From contig MVQZ01000294.1 in the NCBI GenBank assembly GCA_002067565.1, positions 1-9,427 on the forward strand: 9,427 nt of DNA, written 5' to 3'. Of the stretch, positions 5,821 through 9,427 are shown piece after piece (within the stretch, counting starts at the first letter, position 1; every line of letters starts with the position of its first letter). Origin of the DNA: Methanobacterium sp. PtaU1.Bin242 (lineage in GTDB: Archaea; Methanobacteriota; Methanobacteria; Methanobacteriales; Methanobacteriaceae). The notes beneath the pieces were generated by a model. The model saw only the letters and a list, made by a program, of their open reading frames with translations. It did not search any database and was not told where the DNA came from. Position numbers and translations under genes: made by a program.

Positions 5821-6498
5821 ATGGAAGAGAATGTTAGATTATGGAAAAATTTCACAGGAGTGTACGAGCTGGATGGACATTTAGCCACCTGCAATCTCAC
5901 CCCTGGCTTGCGGGTATACGGAGAAAAAATTGTGGAATATGATGATAGAGAACTTCGTTTATGGGATCCACGCCGGTCAAAACTGGCCGCTGCAATTCTA
6001 AATGGACTGGAAATTTTCCCCTTCCATAAAGATTCTAAAATATTATATCTGGGCGCTTCAACCGGCACCACACCCTCCCATCTTTCAGACATAACCCCTG
6101 ATGGTCTGATCTATTGTGTGGAGTTCTCACCACGGATGATGCGTAATCTAGTTGATCTATCCCAGTTACGTGGTAATTTAATCCCCCTATTGGATGACGC
6201 CACCAAACCACACAACTACTTGCATATGGTGGAGAAAGTAGACGTGCTCTACAGTGATGTGGCCCAACCCAAACAATCCGAGCTTTTCATGGACAACATG
6301 CGCCTATTTTTAAAAGAAGAAGGAATAGGTATTTTGATGCTTAAGGCCCGGAGCATAGATGTCACCCGTAATCCAAAAGAAGTTTTCCAGGAAGAAGAAT
6401 CCAAACTAAAGACCAATGGTTTCCGGGTGCTGGAGAAAATAGATCTGGAGCCCTATGAGAAGGATCATATGGCCTTTATTTGTGAGTTTGGGTTTTAA
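5821..6498 (+). CDS. flpA: Fibrillarin-like rRNA/tRNA 2'-O-methyltransferase FlpA
   Basis: Catalytic subunit of the C/D-box sRNP: it transfers a methyl group from S-adenosylmethionine to the ribose 2'-OH at sites chosen by guide RNA, bound to Nop5. Residues 1-50 form the small N-terminal domain with the family segment YGEK and LRLWDPRRSKLAAAI (45-59, Lys54). The Rossmann methyltransferase starts at ILYLGASTGTTPSHLSD (74-90, SAM motif I) and continues with GLIYCVEFSPR (95-105), LLDDATKP (123-130), DVLYSDVAQPKQ (141-152, Asp146), MLKARSID (173-180, Lys175) and EPYEKDHMAFI (210-220, His216). Lys54, Asp146, Lys175 and His216 fit the catalytic set described for fibrillarin. Length 225 is normal. 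The gene has its own TATA box, so it does not depend on nop5 transcription, and it converges on coaBC. Confidence 0.97.
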   Translation: MEENVRLWKNFTGVYELDGHLATCNLTPGLRVYGEKIVEYDDRELRLWDPRRSKLAAAILNGLEIFPFHKDSKILYLGASTGTTPSHLSDITPDGLIYCVEFSPRMMRNLVDLSQLRGNLIPLLDDATKPHNYLHMVEKVDVLYSDVAQPKQSELFMDNMRLFLKEEGIGILMLKARSIDVTRNPKEVFQEEESKLKTNGFRVLEKIDLEPYEKDHMAFICEFGF

Positions 6499-6504
6499 TT
6501 GAAT

Positions 6505-6536
6505 AAAAATTTTTATTTTTAAAATAAAATTAAAAA
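6505..6536. terminator. Bidirectional T-tract terminator between flpA and coaBC
   Basis: The 38-bp gap between two convergent genes is almost only A and T, with T5 runs at 6510-6514 and 6516-6520 on the plus strand, and A4, A4 and A5 runs at 6521-6524, 6526-6529 and 6532-6536 that read as T runs for coaBC. This is typical of archaeal hairpin-free termination for both genes. Confidence 0.6.
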
Positions 6537-7703
6537 TTAGTTTTTTTTAATCCTTTCCAATATCCGATCCAGAATCTTCCCCGCTATCTCCTTTTTAGAA
6601 ATCAAAGGAACACTGACAACTTCTTCATCCAGGATTATAACCCCATTTTTATCAGATCCGAAACCTCCGCCGTCTACCGCCACATCATTGGCTACCATGA
6701 GGTCTGCACCGGATTCTTCCATTTTCTTCCGTGCAAAGTCTATTAAATCCTCATCTGAAACATTGTACTCGGCTTTAAATCCCACCAGGAAAATTTCGGG
6801 ATTTATCTTTTTGACTTCACCTATTATTTTAGGAGCTTTTTCAAGTTTTAAGGATATATTTTCAGAAGAAGATATTTTAGTGGACTCTGCTTCTATTATT
6901 GGGGTGAAATCAGAAACAGCTGCTGCAGAAATAAATATATCATAATCCAAAACCTGGTCAGTCACAGCATTTAGCATCTCATTAACCGATCCTGCATGGA
7001 TAATATTAAAAACAGGAGGCACATCTACAGTCATATACCCCTGGATTAACGTTACATCAGCTCCTCTGATAAAGGCTTCTTTGGCAATTTCTACTCCAGT
7101 TTTACCAGAACTTAGGTTGGTAATTCCTCTTACTTCATCAATTTTTTCAAATGTGGCTCCAGCACTTATAAGCAGTTTTTTACCCTTTAATTCACCGTCT
7201 GATACTTCTCTTAGGACATGAAGAATGATTGTATCAATATCGGGAAATTTTGCCTTATTTTCATCTATTTTGGGCTTTATAAAACTGATTCCTTCTTTTT
7301 CCAGTTTTTGGATATTTTCTGAGATGGCCTGATACATGGAGTGGTGCATGGATGGGACAAATATTATAGGGGTTTTATACCCAAATGCTGTTAATAAAAG
7401 AGTGTTTATAGGATTATCTGCAATTTTATAGGTGAATTTGCTTATGACATTGGCTGTGGCTGGGGCGACCAGTATAAGATCCGCCTGAGCATACTGCACA
7501 TGCTCAATTTCACCGGTCAGTTCTAAAACCACCTTTTCTCCGGTGGCAAATTCCATAGCATAGGGATGGATGATATGACAGGCATCGTCACTCATGAAGC
7601 ATTTAACATCAACATTATGCCTTCTAAGTTCCCTTGTCAGTTTAACTGCTTCGATTGCAGCTATACTTCCTGTAACACAAAGCACGACTTCCATAATCAA
7701 CAT
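6537..7703 (-). CDS. coaBC: CoaBC, phosphopantothenoylcysteine decarboxylase / phosphopantothenate-cysteine ligase
   Basis: Bifunctional enzyme of coenzyme A synthesis: the CoaB part joins 4'-phosphopantothenate to cysteine and the CoaC part decarboxylates the product to 4'-phosphopantetheine with FMN. CoaC (about 1-165) shows VTGSIAA (10-16), the catalytic-type His68 in EIEHVQYA, APATANVISKFTYKIADN (80-97) and the archaeal-style PSMHHSMY (117-124). CoaB (about 174-388) shows LLISAGATFEKIDEVRGITN (177-196), SSGKTG (198-203), SAAAVSDF (259-266), Lys289 in KLEKAPKII, and VGFKAE (307-312). The GCGxxGxGR-type flap with its cysteine, typical of bacterial CoaC, is not visible; DENKAKFPD (147-155) stands there. 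Length 388 is normal. The ATG at 7703 is favoured by a TATA box 25 bases upstream (leaderless start); an in-frame ATG three codons later (7694) is the alternative. Confidence 0.95.
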   Translation of the reverse strand: MLIMEVVLCVTGSIAAIEAVKLTRELRRHNVDVKCFMSDDACHIIHPYAMEFATGEKVVLELTGEIEHVQYAQADLILVAPATANVISKFTYKIADNPINTLLLTAFGYKTPIIFVPSMHHSMYQAISENIQKLEKEGISFIKPKIDENKAKFPDIDTIILHVLREVSDGELKGKKLLISAGATFEKIDEVRGITNLSSGKTGVEIAKEAFIRGADVTLIQGYMTVDVPPVFNIIHAGSVNEMLNAVTDQVLDYDIFISAAAVSDFTPIIEAESTKISSSENISLKLEKAPKIIGEVKKINPEIFLVGFKAEYNVSDEDLIDFARKKMEESGADLMVANDVAVDGGGFGSDKNGVIILDEEVVSVPLISKKEIAGKILDRILERIKKN

Positions 7704-7722
7704 CTATTCATAATGTGTTGAA

Positions 7723-7732
7723 ATAAATATAA
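7723..7732 (-). promoter_or_regulatory. coaBC: TATA box of coaBC
   Basis: On the minus strand TTATATTTAT lies in the 38-bp gap after the KH-protein gene and centres about 25 bases before the coaBC ATG. RNA would start at or next to that ATG, and no ribosome site precedes it, so a leaderless transcript is likely. Read-through from the KH gene could add a second transcript. Confidence 0.5.
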
Positions 7733-7741
7733 TAACAGGAT

Positions 7742-8239
7742 TTATCCTCTGTCTACTACCACCAGAGTATCTTCAGAGGTTAATTCATGGATTATACTGT
7801 TTAAAACATCTAATCGACCGGGTATTTTCCTTGAATCCTCTCTCATAACCCTTATTTTATATTTCTCCTTGCCGTCTTTGGCATATACTATGTTTATACC
7901 CGATATCCTGGCGGGTGCCAGTATATCTCTGGCTACTGAGCGGAGATCTGAATTTTCACCAACCACCCTCACCTTTTTACCTATGGTTCTGGATATCTCC
8001 CGGACAATCTTACCACTTTTACCAATAAGTTTTCCCACCTGATCCTTCTCGGTAACAATTATAACCATGTCCCCTATTTCGATGGCCTTTTTAAATCCTA
8101 TTTTACCATCACCCACCTTATATAGTATTTTTGCAATGTCTAAATCCATTTGGCTGATCTCACCACTCTTTAATTTATTTTCACAGCCTTGACAGAGCAT
8201 TCCACTCTTCAGACAGACATCGCATACTGGCAATACCAT
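7742..8239 (-). CDS. NusA-like RNA-binding protein with N-terminal zinc-binding Cys4 and KH domain
   Basis: A 165-residue predicted RNA-binding protein of the archaeal NusA-like KH group. The N-terminus holds Cys6-x2-Cys9 and Cys16-x2-Cys19 (CDVCLKSGMLCQGC), a treble-clef or ribbon-like zinc site. A basic and helical linker follows, then a KH domain around 57-95 with the signature VGKLIGKSGKIVREI and the GxxG loop Gly73-Lys-Ser-Gly76. A further alpha/beta segment (about 97-165) may be a second KH-like unit without a clear GxxG. Related archaeal proteins are annotated as transcription elongation factor NusA-like; a role in transcription or RNA metabolism is inferred from family only. The start is firm: GGAGGA (8246-8251) lies 6 bases before the ATG. 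coaBC follows 38 bp downstream on the same strand. Confidence 0.85.
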   Translation of the reverse strand: MVLPVCDVCLKSGMLCQGCENKLKSGEISQMDLDIAKILYKVGDGKIGFKKAIEIGDMVIIVTEKDQVGKLIGKSGKIVREISRTIGKKVRVVGENSDLRSVARDILAPARISGINIVYAKDGKEKYKIRVMREDSRKIPGRLDVLNSIIHELTSEDTLVVVDRG

Positions 8240-8296
8240 TTACATTCCTCCTTTTTTCTCTATGATCTTGACAAATACATAGTAATACCTTATAAT
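8240..8296 (-). promoter_or_regulatory. Promoter and strong ribosome site of the KH-protein gene
   Basis: Minus strand: ATTATAAG (8289-8296) is a TATA candidate giving an RNA start near 8267 and a leader of about 28 bases. The leader contains GGAGGA (8246-8251). Between that site and the true ATG sits ATGTAA (8240-8245), a start codon directly followed by a stop, in frame with the gene. Confidence 0.5.
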
Positions 8297-8631
8297 TGCA
8301 AATTTTAATTTCCCGAGAAGAATTTGTTTTAAGACAAACCATAAACCCGGATGATCCTTATTATAATCTCTACCAAAGCGCATATTCCACAGAGTCTATA
8401 GCTTAATAGTTTGAATATTAATCTTAAGATTTCCTATAAGATACAGCTAAAATAAAAGCAGATTATATGTCTATAAAGCATGCTACTCTGTCTAATATAA
8501 AATGATACTCTAGCAGATATAAATCTATCGTTATCTCTAATATATATTTTGCATGATTATAAATTAATAAAATAAATCAAAACTTAACACCAAAAATGAG
8601 AAACCTAAGAGAATTTCAATTTATCTGAAAT
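8297..8631. other. Gene-free AT-rich stretch
   Basis: I see no supportable gene here; open frames on both strands are at most about 16 codons without a ribosome site. It holds a palindromic stretch TTTGTTTTAAGACAAA (8323-8338), a perfect 12-bp palindrome AATCTTAAGATT (8420-8431), AGCATGCT (8478-8485), and degenerate repeats described separately. No tRNA-like fold, CRISPR-like array or clear C/D-box pair was found. Parts may act as upstream control DNA for the KH gene or be decayed sequence. Confidence 0.5.
8457..8528. repeat. Degenerate AT-rich direct repeats
   Basis: AGCAGATTATATGTCTAT (8457-8474) and AGCAGATATAAATCTAT (8512-8528) match except for one gap and two changes. ACTCT...ATATAAA occurs at 8485-8501 and again 22 bp later at 8507-8523 (13 of 17 identical). 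The repeats are imperfect and short, and the AT bias raises the chance of coincidence. Confidence 0.3.
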
Positions 8632-8640
8632 AAAAAAAAA
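8632..8640 (-). terminator. T9 terminator after the lipoprotein gene
   Basis: Nine A residues on the plus strand read as T9 for the minus-strand lipoprotein gene, about 26 bases after its stop. The symmetric AAAATTTTAAAATTTT (8653-8668) overlaps the stop codon. The long T tract is a good archaeal terminator. Confidence 0.55.
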
Positions 8641-8665
8641 TTAGGATGGGTAAAATTTTAAAATT

Positions 8666-9205
8666 TTACTTGACCTTGAAGCTGTTTATAATGAGATCAA
8701 AGTTATTCTGCTCCTTATCAAAGTTAGCAGGGAGTGATCCACATAGAATCACATAGATGGTGTTATTTTGCATGATCCACACCGCTCTCATCTCCCTTTG
8801 ACCATCACTGGAATTAGTTATATAAACATTTTCAAAGGCTCTGTTACTGTTTATGGTGATGTTGGCTTCTGAAATACGTTGATTGGTAGTGTTGTTGAAA
8901 AATCTAGCGTAGTTTTCTGTGTATGCCGTCAGCAGATCAGTGCCTTGGGTAGCATTTGACTTCTGAATGAGTACAAAGGTGCTAGGATCTTTTGTTTGAG
9001 CGTTTACTGTATTAGGATCACCTACAGCAACTATTGCGTTAGGAGCTGTCGTATTTGCAATTTCCCATGTTCCATTATACACAAATGAAATTCCATTTTG
9101 GGAGTAGGTTTTAGTCTCATTTACATTGCTGTTGTTGTTAACGCATCCTGAGGTCAAAACAACCAGGGATAATAGAATGATGATCAAAAAAAAGTATTTC
9201 TTCAT
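8666..9205 (-). CDS. Secreted lipoprotein, sequon-rich, PsbP-like in style
   Basis: A 179-residue surface protein. A basic MKKY start, hydrophobic helix 5-18 and the lipobox LTSGC place lipid-modified Cys21 at the mature N-terminus. After a short Asn/Ser/Thr linker, YSQNGISFVYNGTWEI (34-49) begins a single alpha/beta-looking domain ending in DLIINSFKVK. The opening NGISFVYNGTWEI followed by IVAVGDP resembles the PsbP-like lipoproteins of methanogens, but I hold this loosely. Ten Asn-x-Ser/Thr sequons (Asn24, 29, 44, 51, 84, 104, 105, 115, 131, 147) point to heavy archaeal N-glycosylation, and one cysteine (155) remains besides Cys21. The start is firm: GGTGA lies 4 bases before the ATG, with a TATA region at 9238-9249. 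It follows the repeat-protein gene on the same strand, 100 bp behind a T-rich terminator. Confidence 0.85.
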   Translation of the reverse strand: MKKYFFLIIILLSLVVLTSGCVNNNSNVNETKTYSQNGISFVYNGTWEIANTTAPNAIVAVGDPNTVNAQTKDPSTFVLIQKSNATQGTDLLTAYTENYARFFNNTTNQRISEANITINSNRAFENVYITNSSDGQREMRAVWIMQNNTIYVILCGSLPANFDKEQNNFDLIINSFKVK

Positions 9206-9209
9206 TTAT

Positions 9210-9249
9210 TCACCTTCTAAATAAATCAAATAATCTGAATATACATTTA
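9210..9249 (-). promoter_or_regulatory. Promoter and ribosome site of the lipoprotein gene
   Basis: On the minus strand TTAAATGTATAT (9238-9249) is a TATA candidate that predicts an RNA start near 9219. GGTGA (9210-9214) follows and lies 4 bases before the ATG at 9205. The lipoprotein therefore probably has its own short-leader message. Confidence 0.5.
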
Positions 9250-9271
9250 ATTTTTTACTTAATATCAATTC

Positions 9272-9296
9272 AAAAAATTATAAAAAGAGGGAAAAA
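9272..9296 (-). terminator. Triple T-tract terminator after the GGxT-repeat gene
   Basis: On the minus strand, T5 (9292-9296), T5 (9282-9286) and T6 (9272-9277) follow each other within 25 bases, beginning about 10 bases after the stop codon at 9306. This is a typical archaeal T-tract terminator and separates this gene from the lipoprotein gene. Confidence 0.6.
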
Positions 9297-9305
9297 GTAA
9301 TTCAA

Positions 9306-9427
9306 TCAACCAGTTGTGCTTGTACCGCCGGTAGAACCGCCAGTGTTACCACCTGTATCGCCACCAGTATCACCGCCAGTGTTACCACCTGTATCGCCAC
9401 CAGTATCACCGCCGGTAGAACCACCAG
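9306..9427 (-). CDS. C-terminal end of a Gly-Gly-x-Thr repeat protein (partial)
   Basis: Read leftwards from the window edge, 39 codons and a TGA stop (9306-9308) are open; the start lies beyond 9427. The protein end is built of tetrapeptides GG-x-T in the order S, D, D, N, D, D, N, S, then GGTSTTG at the C-terminus. It is low in complexity, flexible, Thr-rich and, at the Asp positions, acidic. The GGNT units are not Asn-x-Thr sequons, since Thr follows Asn directly. No sortase motif, no PGF-CTERM and no C-terminal membrane helix is present, so this tail is not itself an anchor. Such tails occur as linkers or stalks in surface proteins; the rest of the protein is not visible, so no function is named. 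A triple T-tract terminator follows the stop. Confidence 0.75.
   Translation of the reverse strand, partial: GGSTGGDTGGDTGGNTGGDTGGDTGGNTGGSTGGTSTTG
9327..9422. repeat. 12-bp unit coding repeat with a perfect 36-bp tandem duplication
   Basis: Eight 12-bp units, each coding GGxT, form the array. The 36-bp block at 9339-9374 is repeated without a mismatch at 9375-9410. Identical 12-mers GCCGGTAGAACC flank both sides (9327-9338 and 9411-9422). Identity at silent positions shows a recent duplication or ongoing homogenisation; the copy number probably varies between strains. Confidence 0.9.

Noticed and set aside
5796..6092. Minus-strand frame opposite flpA
   Set aside because: Antisense to the SAM-binding part of flpA, with no supporting signals.
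6688..6945. Plus-strand frame opposite coaBC
   Set aside because: Antisense shadow of the CoaB domain.
9327..9427. CRISPR-like array
   Set aside because: The repeats are contiguous 12/36-bp coding units with no spacers, and one frame is open to a stop followed by a terminator.

Overview
The window looks like chromosomal DNA of a methanogenic archaeon, most likely of the order Methanobacteriales (Methanobacterium-like). Intergenic DNA is very AT-rich. Starts use GGTGA/GGAGG ribosome sites or appear leaderless behind archaeal TATA boxes. The gene set is archaeal: Hjc, Nop5, fibrillarin, a fused CoaBC and a NusA-like KH protein. The assignment rests on gene content and style only; no search was run.

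Layout. 1-68 is the 3' part of a tRNA-His gene. 226-531 is an unrecognised 101-residue protein. 666-1073 is the Holliday junction resolvase hjc. It converges on the minus-strand pair pyrK (1189-1986) and pyrD (2144-3043, with the start moved inward from the longest ORF). pyrD is divergent from nop5 (3096-4301) across only 52 bp. Between nop5 and its functional partner flpA (5821-6498) lie two membrane-protein genes: a TM plus coiled-coil protein that probably starts at TTG (4386-4676), and a CPBP-family intramembrane protease (4871-5749). flpA converges on coaBC (6537-7703), which follows a zinc-knuckle/KH RNA-binding gene (7742-8239) on the minus strand. About 430 bp without a convincing gene follow. 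Then come a sequon-rich lipoprotein (8666-9205) and the 3' end of a gene encoding a Gly-Gly-x-Thr repeat protein (9306-9427, running off the window).

How the genes work together. PyrD and PyrK form a class 1B dihydroorotate dehydrogenase (pyrimidine synthesis). Nop5 and FlpA are core proteins of the C/D-box guide-RNA 2'-O-methyltransferase. CoaBC makes 4'-phosphopantetheine for coenzyme A. Hjc acts in recombination. The right end looks like cell-surface DNA.

Most of the window is ordinary housekeeping sequence and I do not see a clearly new multi-gene system. The points most worth a second look are the two-gene membrane module splitting nop5 from flpA, with an AT palindrome on the TATA box of its protease; the 36-bp perfect tandem duplication in the GGxT repeat gene; the nop5/pyrD divergent promoter with a probably leaderless nop5 transcript; and the CoaBC without the usual flap cysteine motif.
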